The notes under the pieces: model-generated | The model's database searches: none | What the model saw: only the letters and a program-made list of their open reading frames with translations | What the model was told of the DNA's origin: nothing | Made by a program: the position numbers and the translations under genes | Source: Senegalia massiliensis | GTDB lineage: Bacteria; Bacillota; Clostridia; Tissierellales; SIT17 | Length of the DNA: 64,000 nucleotides | Direction of reading: 5' to 3' | Assembly (NCBI RefSeq): GCF_900626135.1 | Contig: NZ_LR130785.1 | Span: 113,120 to 177,119 of the forward strand | In this document: positions 27,449-35,232 of the stretch, in pieces | How positions within the stretch are numbered: position 1 is the stretch's first letter | How the letters are laid out: each line of letters begins with the position of its first letter

Positions 27449-27892
27449 TTATATTGATAATTTCTCTAAATCATTTTCGGTATATACTTCAATTCCATTT
27501 TCCACTAGCAACTCTGCAGTTAAACCATTTCCTGCTTTAAGTTTCCCATAAAATGTTCCATCATATATAAGACCATACCCACATGATGGACTCCTTGATT
27601 GTAATATTGCTTTTTCAATACCAATAGTTTTAGCAATTTCCAAAGTTTTTTGTGCACCTTCAATAAATTCTTTAGTAAAGTCTTGTCCAACTTCACTTAC
27701 TATTTTTCTATTCCCATCCTCATCAATAATAATTTCAGAACAAGCTCTTGGTATTGGTAATCCTGCTATTATTTCTGGGCAAATAGCAATAGCTTTTCCT
27801 TCTCTTACTAATTCTTGTATAGCTTCATTGGTACTATTACTGCCATTATATCTACAATTAACTCCTGCTAAACAAGCGCTCACTAAATACAT
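27449..27892 (-). CDS. DUF523 family protein (YbbK-like)
   Basis: 147 residues with the family signatures SACLAGVNCRYNGSN at the start, CPEIIAGLPIPR, and QSRSPSCGYGLIYDG. The conserved cysteines (about 7, 13, 38, 106) suggest metal or Fe-S binding, but the function is not established. Some relatives are linked to 2-thiouracil degradation. No signal peptide or TM helix. Single gene in the accessory region between scar 1 and the methyltransferase gene. Confidence 0.88.
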   Translation of the reverse strand: MYLVSACLAGVNCRYNGSNSTNEAIQELVREGKAIAICPEIIAGLPIPRACSEIIIDEDGNRKIVSEVGQDFTKEFIEGAQKTLEIAKTIGIEKAILQSRSPSCGYGLIYDGTFYGKLKAGNGLTAELLVENGIEVYTENDLEKLSI

Positions 27893-27979
27893 ATTGTTAC
27901 ATCCCTTCTTATTAAGATTTAATATTATTAGAAAATATAAACTACATTAACATATCTACCGATTTCCATTAACTAATCG

Positions 27980-28022
27980 ATATAAAAATTGTATAGCAAT
28001 TGTAATAAAATTACTATACAAT
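27980..28022 (-). repeat. Hairpin repeat, copy B
   Basis: The second copy of the 43-bp element (39 of 43 identical to 22331-22373), with the same 17-base loop and a 9-bp stem. It lies 37 bases downstream of the methyltransferase stop, and the shared ATATGAAAATAG occurs beside it. Confidence 0.75.
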
Positions 28023-28059
28023 AATCAATTTTATTCTATTTTCATATGTTATACTAAAA

Positions 28060-28887
28060 TTATAATGAAGAGTGTATCCTTTTTCTATTCATTATACGCT
28101 TCAGCAGGGGTTTTCTAGCTAGTTGTAAATCTATAGTATCGTATATAGTAATAATACCACCGTTATTATTTATGACTTCTCTTATTTCATCAAAGAATTT
28201 CATTCTTGTAGCTTCTTCAATAGCAATGTGATCTGAATAGGTGCCTAATAATGATGTGTACTCATCTGCTGTAAAGTCTCTTGTTCTATGATAAAGTCTA
28301 TATCCTAAATCTTCAAATCCATATTTAGATGCTATATTAGATATATATTTGGCATTTTCATCGCTATATTCATCTACTCCCAATGAATTAGGCATATACT
28401 TTTCATATATCTTTTGAAATTGAATATGTATATTTGGGCGTTTCTTATCTTTATAGGGATGATTTGCAAATCGGGCAAAAACACCACCACTTTTCAACAT
28501 ATCAAATACTTTGGTATATCCTATTTCTTCAGGAATCCAATGAAAAGCAGTTGCTGAAAAAATAAGATCAAATGAGTCAGAAGGACAATCAAAATCTTGA
28601 AATGCTACATTTTTAATATTAAAATGCTCATAATTACTAAATTTATCTTTAGAGAATTTTGCTAATTGATCACCCAATTCAATTGCAGTCAAATTACAAC
28701 CTGTTTCAAGTATTGGTAATGTAGCCTGTCCTGTTCCTATACCTACTTCTAGGACATTACATGACTGATTTATTTCTTTTGTAGCAAAAATATCATCATA
28801 TAGCTCCTTAACATAAGTAGGACGATACCTATCATATTTAAGGTACTCAGAGTTAAATGTAGTTTCTAAACCTTTTATTTTTGACAT
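28060..28887 (-). CDS. Class I SAM-dependent methyltransferase
   Basis: 275 residues. Rossmann motif I is VLEVGIGTGQATLP (about 44-57), then an acidic loop ending AIELGDQLAKF, and post-motif DLIFSATAFHWIPEE, typical of the methyltransferase-11 group. Substrate unknown. RBS AGGAGGAA precedes the ATG at 28887. It is the first gene after rlmH, 53 bases downstream of the rlmH stop, which is where an inserted cassette would begin. Confidence 0.88.
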   Translation of the reverse strand: MSKIKGLETTFNSEYLKYDRYRPTYVKELYDDIFATKEINQSCNVLEVGIGTGQATLPILETGCNLTAIELGDQLAKFSKDKFSNYEHFNIKNVAFQDFDCPSDSFDLIFSATAFHWIPEEIGYTKVFDMLKSGGVFARFANHPYKDKKRPNIHIQFQKIYEKYMPNSLGVDEYSDENAKYISNIASKYGFEDLGYRLYHRTRDFTADEYTSLLGTYSDHIAIEEATRMKFFDEIREVINNNGGIITIYDTIDLQLARKPLLKRIMNRKRIHSSL

Positions 28888-28940
28888 ATATTCCTCCTAT
28901 TTGGTGAATAATATCCCACTAAAGTCATTTTTGTTTGTTA

Positions 28941-29420
28941 CTACTTATGGTACGGTTCTCCTCTACTAATTCTAAATGATCTATATATTTGTTCTAATAG
29001 TATAAGTCTCATTAATTGATGAGGGAATGTCATTTTTGAAAAGGATAATTTCATATTACTTATTTTTATTACTTCGTCATGCAACCCTACTGATCCACCT
29101 ATTATAAAAGTTATATTACTATTCCCTGTAAGAGCTAAACTATCTAGCTTTTCAGCCAATTGTTCTGATGATAACTCCTTACCTTCTATACATAGTGTTA
29201 TTACATAAGACCCATTAGGAATTTTTGAAATGATTTTTTCTGCTTCTTTTTTCTTTATAATATTTTCTTCTGATTCTGTCATGTTTTCTTTTGTGGGTTC
29301 GTCTTTTACTTCTATTATTTTAAGCTTACAATATGCTGATAATCTTTTAGTAAATTCCTTTATCCCGCTATTTATATATTTTTCTTTAATCTTTCCCACC
29401 GATATTATTGTTATGTTCAT
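28941..29420 (-). CDS. rlmH: 23S rRNA (pseudouridine1915-N3)-methyltransferase RlmH
   Basis: A 159-residue SPOUT methyltransferase (OrfX/YydA). The trefoil-knot motifs are present: FIIGGSVGLHDEV near 102-114 and FPHQLMRLILLEQIYRSFRI before the C-terminal SRGEPYHK. It methylates pseudouridine 1915 in helix 69 of 23S rRNA. It lies in the usual neighbourhood with the CxxH/CxxC gene, htrA and walJ upstream. The last 20 coding bases are repeated three times downstream. In staphylococci this same gene end is the SCCmec attachment site. Confidence 0.97.
   Translation of the reverse strand: MNITIISVGKIKEKYINSGIKEFTKRLSAYCKLKIIEVKDEPTKENMTESEENIIKKKEAEKIISKIPNGSYVITLCIEGKELSSEQLAEKLDSLALTGNSNITFIIGGSVGLHDEVIKISNMKLSFSKMTFPHQLMRLILLEQIYRSFRISRGEPYHK
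28942..28961 (-). repeat. rlmH 3'-end reference copy of the scar sequence
   Basis: Minus strand GGAGAACCGTACCATAAGTA covers codons for G-E-P-Y-H-K and part of the stop. It is the intact counterpart of the three downstream degenerate copies at 27334, 25903 and 22408. Confidence 0.75.
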
Positions 29421-29462
29421 AATTTCACCTGCTTGTCCTCTATGGAGGTATTGATATTAATA

Positions 29463-29630
29463 TTAAACTACTAAATATTTTGGTAATTTATCACATTTAT
29501 CACATCTAGATGGAGTTATCCAATCTGTAAAAGATACGCTATCTAATTCATATATATCTGGTGGCTGCTCATATACATCTACAAAGTCATCTATTGCTTC
29601 AGTTAAATGTTCATTACATACAACATACAT
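29463..29630 (-). CDS. CxxH/CxxC small protein (BA5709 family)
   Basis: 55 residues, ATG at 29630 with GGAGTG upstream. It has Cys5-x-x-His8 near the N-terminus and Cys43-x-x-Cys46 near the C-terminus, a probable zinc-binding set. Small proteins of this pattern are found between htrA and rlmH in Bacillus, exactly as here. Function unknown. It lies 42 bases upstream of rlmH, likely in one transcription unit. Confidence 0.85.
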   Translation of the reverse strand: MYVVCNEHLTEAIDDFVDVYEQPPDIYELDSVSFTDWITPSRCDKCDKLPKYLVV

Positions 29631-29701
29631 ATAATCACTCCAGTAATTTATATTATATTAATTATATTATAACCTATTTTCATAAAAATAATTATATTGT
29701 T

Positions 29702-29733
29702 AAAAGACCTGACAAAATTTTGCCAAGTCTTTT
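29702..29733 (-). terminator. Terminator after htrA
   Basis: A 16-bp stem AAAAGACTTGGCAAAA / TTTTGTCAGGTCTTTT, with two G-U pairs that form only in minus-strand RNA and a T-rich end, directly after the htrA stop. Confidence 0.8.
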
Positions 29734-29737
29734 GTTT

Positions 29738-31003
29738 TTATTCATCTGGTGCTTTGTCAAATTTTATATTTATCTTTTCTGTCTTACCATTTCTTATTAT
29801 TTCCATTTCTGCACTATCGCCTGGTTTATAATTATATAGAGCTTTCCTAAGTGTTGAAAATCCAGTAATTTCAGTATCACCGATTTTAGTTAATACATCA
29901 TTTTGTTGAAGCCCTGACTTTGAAGCAGGTGAATTAGGAACTACTTCTATAACTACAAATCCTTTTTCAGCTTGTATATCTAATCCTAAAGCTTTTTCAT
30001 ATTTATCTACTTCTAATCCATTTATTCCTATAAAAGCCATCTTAAATTCTCCATCAGAAAGTACTTGTTCTATTATAGGTTTTGCTATATTTATAGGTAC
30101 AGAAAAACCTAGTCCTTCTGCTGATTGAATTTTAGCTGTGTTAATTCCTATTACTTTTCCTTCACTATTTAATAATGCACCACCACTATTTCCAGGGTTA
30201 ATTGATGCATCTGTCTGAATTAAATTTTCCATCATTACATTTTCAGAAGATATAGTTCTATCTAAACCACTTATTACTCCAGAAGTTACTGTTCTTTGAA
30301 ATTGAAGTCCTAATGGATTTCCTATTGCTATTGCTTGCTCTCCTACTATAAGTTCATCTGAATTTCCTAACTCTGCTGCCGGTAAATTAGTTTCATTAAC
30401 CTTTATAATAGCAAGGTCAAGTGTTGAATCTTGCCATAATACATTTGCATTAGTTTTTGAACCATCTGCAAATTGAACTGTTATTTTATCTGCATTACCA
30501 CCATCTATTACATGAGAATTTGTAAGAATATATCCATTACTATCAACTATTACTCCTGATCCTACACCTTGAAGTGGTACTTCATTTCCAAAGAAATTTT
30601 GTTGGGTAGTTGTAGTTGTAATCCCTACTACTGAATCCATTGCTTTTTTTGCTACTGCTGAAACAGTATTAATATCATCTTTGGTATTTATTTTTATAGT
30701 TTCATTTCCTGTTTTATTTGTATTACCATCATTTGTTTCAGGATAAGGTATAATGTTGCCATATAAATATGTTGGAGCAACATATGCTACAACAAATCCT
30801 CCAATAAGAGCTGCCACTAAAGCTACTAACATATAAGAAAAAAATCCACCTTTACTTTTCTTCTCTTTATATATTACTTGTTTTTCTTTAGTAGGACCCA
30901 TTGGACTGTGCCATTCTCTTTTTTCTTGTTTAATTTCATTGTTATATTCTTCGTTGGTGTATTCATCATTGTTATGTTCATTATTGTTATATTCATCACT
31001 CAT
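29738..31003 (-). CDS. htrA: HtrA-type membrane-anchored serine protease with PDZ domain
   Basis: 421 residues. A cytoplasmic Asn/Glu-rich head (about 1-55), one TM helix (about 56-75), a trypsin-like domain with the triad His in TNSHVIDGG, Asp in LDLAIIKV and Ser in GNSGGAL, then a PDZ domain (about 330-415). It degrades or refolds damaged exported proteins. It follows walJ by 15 bases, as in the Bacillus yycJ-yyxA (htrC) order. Confidence 0.95.
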   Translation of the reverse strand: MSDEYNNNEHNNDEYTNEEYNNEIKQEKREWHSPMGPTKEKQVIYKEKKSKGGFFSYMLVALVAALIGGFVVAYVAPTYLYGNIIPYPETNDGNTNKTGNETIKINTKDDINTVSAVAKKAMDSVVGITTTTTQQNFFGNEVPLQGVGSGVIVDSNGYILTNSHVIDGGNADKITVQFADGSKTNANVLWQDSTLDLAIIKVNETNLPAAELGNSDELIVGEQAIAIGNPLGLQFQRTVTSGVISGLDRTISSENVMMENLIQTDASINPGNSGGALLNSEGKVIGINTAKIQSAEGLGFSVPINIAKPIIEQVLSDGEFKMAFIGINGLEVDKYEKALGLDIQAEKGFVVIEVVPNSPASKSGLQQNDVLTKIGDTEITGFSTLRKALYNYKPGDSAEMEIIRNGKTEKINIKFDKAPDE

Positions 31004-31018
31004 AATTTTTCCTCCTTA

Positions 31019-31813
31019 TTAAACTATACAAAGTTCAGTGGGGTGATGGCGATCTGCTACTTGTAATTGTATGTCTTTGTTTAGCTTTATACCCTTTTCA
31101 GTCATTATATTAACAACTGTTTGATATGCTAACTCAGGAAAGTTATTTTCTCTACTTAAATGTCCTAAAAATATTCTTTGAAATTTATCTAAAAATAATT
31201 CTGATATCAAATTTCCTGCATCTTCATTTGATAAATGACCATCTTGAGATAGTATTCTTTTCTTTAAATAATATGGATAGCTTCCTATTTTTAACATCTG
31301 AATATCATGGTTTGATTCCAACATTAATAAGTTTGAATCTTTGATTTTTGACTTTATATTTTCTGTTATTATTCCAGTATCCGTTACTATACTTACCTTT
31401 TTATTTTTATGATTCAAACTATATCCTAAAGAATCAGCTGCATCATGACTTGTGCTAAAACTATCTATATTTATATCTCCTATTTCAAAACTATTGTTAC
31501 TACCAATTATTCTAATATTTTGTTCGTCTAATTTACCTAAATACTCTTTCATAGCTTCCCAAGTATTATTATTTGCATATATTGGGATATTAAACCTTCT
31601 AGATAATATTCCTACTCCCTTTATATGGTCTTTATGTTCATGAGTAACTAGTATACCATTTAATTTTGTTGGGTCTGCACCAATTGATAATAAACCATTT
31701 TGTATCTTTTTGCCACTTAATCCAGCATCTATTATTATCTTTGTTTTATCTGTTTCTACGTATTGACAATTGCCACTGCTCCCACTAGCTATTGAACAAA
31801 ATCTTAAACTCAT
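31019..31813 (-). CDS. walJ: MBL-fold metallo-hydrolase WalJ (YycJ)
   Basis: 264 residues. The N-terminal SIASGSSGNC and the metal-binding motif THEHKDH (about 57-63), with later His and Asp ligands (SHDAAD, TDTG, GHLS), define the YycJ group of metallo-beta-lactamase-fold nucleases. It is usually encoded in the wal operon and has been linked to DNA repair and cell division. Here it is separated from walRK by ~10 kb of inserted genes (M20, S66, spm, lysA, murA, pepT). Confidence 0.93.
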   Translation of the reverse strand: MSLRFCSIASGSSGNCQYVETDKTKIIIDAGLSGKKIQNGLLSIGADPTKLNGILVTHEHKDHIKGVGILSRRFNIPIYANNNTWEAMKEYLGKLDEQNIRIIGSNNSFEIGDINIDSFSTSHDAADSLGYSLNHKNKKVSIVTDTGIITENIKSKIKDSNLLMLESNHDIQMLKIGSYPYYLKKRILSQDGHLSNEDAGNLISELFLDKFQRIFLGHLSRENNFPELAYQTVVNIMTEKGIKLNKDIQLQVADRHHPTELCIV

Positions 31814-31882
31814 TTATATCACTCCGTATTTACAATATTTATTTTATCTTAGGTTTGTGATGAATATGTGATGAATATATTT

Positions 31883-33058
31883 TTATTTTAAAAATTTTAT
31901 TACGTTTAAAACTTGTATAGCGACTCCTATTGGTAAAGAGTCTTCATCTATATCAAATCTATCACTATGTCCATCATATATTATATCTTTTTCTTCATTT
32001 CTACATCCTAGTCTGAAAAATGCACCATTTGTATCTTTTAAAAAATATGAAAAATCTTCAACTCCAAGACTAGGACTATCTATTCTTATAACATTTTTTT
32101 CTCCTAATAACTGATTTACACTCTCTCTTACTAAGTTTACCATGTTATCACTATTTATTAAAGACATATATCCTTCTTCCCTTATAAATTTTCCTTTTCC
32201 TCCCATTGTTTTTGGAATATTTTCTACTATATCTTTTATATTCTTAATAGCCATATCTCTAGTTTTAGGTGATAACGTTCTAAGTGTGCCTTTCATTTTA
32301 ACTGAATTTGAAATAATATTATTAGCTGTTCCTCCATTTATTTGTCCTATGGATATTACTACTGAATCAATAGGACTTACTTTTCTACTCACTATAGTTT
32401 GAAGTGCATTTATAACTTGAGAGGCTATTACAATACTATCAACTCCACTATGGGGATAAGCGCCATGTGTACTTTGACCAAAAATTTGTATATTTAATGT
32501 ATCAGATGATGCATTCATTTTTCCATATTTTATACCTATTTTTCCAACAGGTATTTCTGGAGCCATATGAAGACCAAATACTGCGTCTACTTTTGGATTC
32601 TCCATTACACCTTCTTTTATCATTCGTTCTGCCCCACCTATAGTTTCTTCTGCTGGTTGAAATATAAGTTTTATATTCCCCTTTATCTCCTCTTTCATTT
32701 CCATTAATATATTTGCTACACCAAGTAATATTGTCACATGTGCATCATGTCCACATGCATGCATTTTCCCATCTATTTTAGACTTATATTCTACATTATT
32801 TCTTTCAACTATAGGTAAAGCATCCATATCTGCTCTAAGGGCTATGGTTTTTCCTTTATAATTACCTCTTATAATACCTACTACTCCAGTATCTGCAATC
32901 CCTTTTTTATATTCAATATTTAACTTTTCTAATATATTACATATTTTATCTTGAGTTCTATATTCTTCTGTACCAAGTTCTGGATGCATATGAAAATCTC
33001 TTCTTATATCTATTAACCAACCCTTTATATCTTGGGATTTCTTTATTATATTATTCAT
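31883..33058 (-). CDS. M20-family metallopeptidase / amidohydrolase
   Basis: 391 residues. Metal-binding motifs are DMDALPI, MHACGHDAH (about 98-106) and PAEE (about 136-139), with a GxxTH-type dimerisation domain in the middle. This is the N-acyl-amino acid / hippurate amidohydrolase branch, which hydrolyses N-acyl or N-acetyl amino acids. It overlaps the LD-carboxypeptidase gene by 8 bases, so the two are translationally coupled and may act together on peptidoglycan peptides or amino acid recycling. Confidence 0.9.
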   Translation of the reverse strand: MNNIIKKSQDIKGWLIDIRRDFHMHPELGTEEYRTQDKICNILEKLNIEYKKGIADTGVVGIIRGNYKGKTIALRADMDALPIVERNNVEYKSKIDGKMHACGHDAHVTILLGVANILMEMKEEIKGNIKLIFQPAEETIGGAERMIKEGVMENPKVDAVFGLHMAPEIPVGKIGIKYGKMNASSDTLNIQIFGQSTHGAYPHSGVDSIVIASQVINALQTIVSRKVSPIDSVVISIGQINGGTANNIISNSVKMKGTLRTLSPKTRDMAIKNIKDIVENIPKTMGGKGKFIREEGYMSLINSDNMVNLVRESVNQLLGEKNVIRIDSPSLGVEDFSYFLKDTNGAFFRLGCRNEEKDIIYDGHSDRFDIDEDSLPIGVAIQVLNVIKFLK

Positions 33059-33983
33059 GACTTATTACCTGTTCTATTATTTTTAGTTTTAAATTATCAG
33101 CATCTATTTCTACTTTTGCTCCAAGTGGTAATGTAATATTTGGAGTGCAATGTCCTGATTTTATATTATATACTATAGGAATATTTAAAGGACTTAACAT
33201 CTCCTCAAACACTTCCATAAGACTCTGATCTCCATCATCTTCCTTTATACAATTATTAAAATCTCCTAAAATTATACCTTTAAGAACATTTAATTTCCCT
33301 GCAAGTTTTATTTGTCTTAGCATTCTATCAACTTTAAATGTATATTCTCCAATGTCTTCAATAAATAATATTTTATCTTTTGTATCTATTTCATAAGGAG
33401 TTCCTATTGTACCAGTTATAAGTGCTAAGTTTCCTCCAGTGAGTATTCCAGATGCTTTGCCTTTAGATAATACTTTAATTTTGTCATCCTTTGGATTAAT
33501 TATTTCTATTTCATTTTTACCACTCATAAGTATCTCTTCTAAAGACTTAAATGAAAATTCATCTAGGACATCTTTCATATCACTTACTGTCATAGGACCA
33601 TGAAATGTTATTAAATTAGAATTATTATTTATAGCTATGTGTAGAGCTGTTATATCACTATAACCCATAAATATTTTTGGATTTTCTTTTATCATTTCAT
33701 AATCTATTTTTTCTAGAATTCTATGAACTCCGTATCCACCTCTTATACAGAATATAGCATCTACTTCTTTATCTTTGAACATAGTATTGATTCCTATTGC
33801 TCTATCCTCATCTTCTCCTGCAAAACAATAATATTTCGAATAAATATTATTTGCTAATTTCACTTTAAATCCTAATCCTTTTAGGAATTTTATAGATTTA
33901 TTTATATCTTTCTTTAATGCATAACTTGCTGGAGCAACTAATCCTATTGTGCTACCTTTTTTTAAAGCTTTTGGTTTTATCAT
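33051..33983 (-). CDS. LD-carboxypeptidase (S66 family, LdcA/MccF-like)
   Basis: 310 residues. The N-terminal GLVAPAS, CIRGGYG, and the catalytic Ser in MGYSDITALH (about 104-113), Glu in LFIEDIGEY and His in KSGHCTPNITLPLG define S66. LdcA removes the terminal D-Ala from muropeptides in the cytoplasm; MccF relatives inactivate microcin C. The former is more likely in a cell-wall gene neighbourhood. It overlaps the M20 gene. RBS AAGGAGGG. Confidence 0.9.
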   Translation of the reverse strand: MIKPKALKKGSTIGLVAPASYALKKDINKSIKFLKGLGFKVKLANNIYSKYYCFAGEDEDRAIGINTMFKDKEVDAIFCIRGGYGVHRILEKIDYEMIKENPKIFMGYSDITALHIAINNNSNLITFHGPMTVSDMKDVLDEFSFKSLEEILMSGKNEIEIINPKDDKIKVLSKGKASGILTGGNLALITGTIGTPYEIDTKDKILFIEDIGEYTFKVDRMLRQIKLAGKLNVLKGIILGDFNNCIKEDDGDQSLMEVFEEMLSPLNIPIVYNIKSGHCTPNITLPLGAKVEIDADNLKLKIIEQVISHE

Positions 33984-34016
33984 GTTTACACCCTCCTTAT
34001 TAAGATTCTATACAAT

Positions 34017-34035
34017 AAAAAAGGACCGAAGCCCT
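34017..34035 (-). terminator. UUCG-tetraloop terminator after spmB
   Basis: Minus-strand RNA AGGGC-UUCG-GUCCU followed by T6. A stable tetraloop hairpin 7 bases after the spmB stop ends the lysA-spmA-spmB unit. Confidence 0.85.
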
Positions 34036-34042
34036 ATTTCAT

Positions 34043-34576
34043 TTAAAACATTAAATTTGTTACCACTACTGCTGTTATTATACCTACTGCATCTGCTATC
34101 AACCCTGCTGGTAACGCATGTCTGGTTTTTCTTATAGAAACTGCACCAAAGTATACTGCAAGCACATAAAATGTAGTCTCAGTGGAACCCATCATAATAG
34201 AAGCCATTCTACCTATAATAGAATCTGGTCCATGTGCTTCAAATAAACTATTCATTACTCCTGAAGCTCCTCCACCGGATAGTGGTCTCATAAGTGCCAT
34301 AGGTAATACATCTCCTGGCATCCCTATAAGTTTAGTTACTGGGCTTAATGCTTTTGTAAATAGTTCCATTGCTCCTGATGCTCTGAATATTCCTATTGCT
34401 ACAAGCATTGCTACTAAATAAGGTATTATTTTAATTGCAGTAGAAAAACCTTCTTTTGCTCCTTCAGTAAATGATTCATATACTTTTACTTTTCTAAAAA
34501 ATCCATAGGCTGGTATAAAAAGCAAAATAAAAGGTATTGCATATATAGAAATTGTTTCCATTATTTTAACAAACAT
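34043..34576 (-). CDS. spmB: Spore maturation protein B
   Basis: The start is taken at the ATG at 34576 (GGGGGG upstream); the frame opens at a TTG 15 bases earlier. 177 residues, 4-5 TM helices, nucleoside-recognition (Gate) domain family, with KTRHALPAGLIADAVG near the end and MGSTETTFYV in the middle. SpmA and SpmB are needed for spore core dehydration in Bacillus and Clostridium. It follows spmA directly. Confidence 0.93.
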   Translation of the reverse strand: MFVKIMETISIYAIPFILLFIPAYGFFRKVKVYESFTEGAKEGFSTAIKIIPYLVAMLVAIGIFRASGAMELFTKALSPVTKLIGMPGDVLPMALMRPLSGGGASGVMNSLFEAHGPDSIIGRMASIMMGSTETTFYVLAVYFGAVSIRKTRHALPAGLIADAVGIITAVVVTNLMF

Positions 34577-34591
34577 ATGTATCCCCCCCAA

Positions 34592-35218
34592 TTATTTAGT
34601 TTTTACTATATTCTTTTTTTTCATTGGATTTGTAGATGAAAATACAGGTAATTTTGATAGTGTCTTAACTGCTATTATAGCAGCTATAGTTGATGCAAGT
34701 GTGGCAATTATAACTGGGCCTATTATTTCAGTTGGATTAGCAGATCCTGCTGCTGCTCTATATGCAATTACTGTTGCTGGAATAAGTGTTACACTAGAAG
34801 TATTTATAGCTAAAAATGTACACATTGCATTAGAAGCTGTATCCTTATCCTCATTAATTTTATTTAATTCGTTCATAGCTTTAAGTCCTAGAGGTGTTGC
34901 AGCATTACCAAGTCCCAATACATTTGCTGCCATATTCATTATCATAGCCCCCATTGCAGGATGATCATCTGGTACTTCTGGAAATAACCTTATCATTATA
35001 GGACGAAGTGCCTTTCCTAGAAGTTGTACAAGTCCTGCTTCTTCTGCTATTTTCATGATACCAAGCCAAAGTGCCATAACTCCAACAAGTCCTATTGCTA
35101 GTTCTACTGCAAGTTCTGCATTATCAATTGCAGCTTGGGTTACAGCTTCTATATTTCCAGTGACTGTAGCTACTATAACTCCTATTATTATAAATAAAAA
35201 CCAAATAATATTTATCAA
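34592..35218 (-). CDS. spmA: Spore maturation protein A
   Basis: 208 residues with several TM helices and the Gate-domain segments LWLGIMKIAEEAGL, NMAANVLGLGNAATPLGLKAM and LAINTSSVTLIPA. It starts at a TTG (35218) behind AAGGAGAG. Partner of SpmB in spore core dehydration. The gap to lysA is only 14 bases, so lysA-spmA-spmB look like one operon. Confidence 0.93.
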   Translation of the reverse strand: MINIIWFLFIIIGVIVATVTGNIEAVTQAAIDNAELAVELAIGLVGVMALWLGIMKIAEEAGLVQLLGKALRPIMIRLFPEVPDDHPAMGAMIMNMAANVLGLGNAATPLGLKAMNELNKINEDKDTASNAMCTFLAINTSSVTLIPATVIAYRAAAGSANPTEIIGPVIIATLASTIAAIIAVKTLSKLPVFSSTNPMKKKNIVKTK

Positions 35219-35232
35219 AGTTTACACTCTCC

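Noticed and set aside
22148..28940. Prophage or integrase-bearing island
   Set aside because: No integrase, recombinase, transposase or phage structural gene was found among the genes; only scar-like repeats support past insertion.
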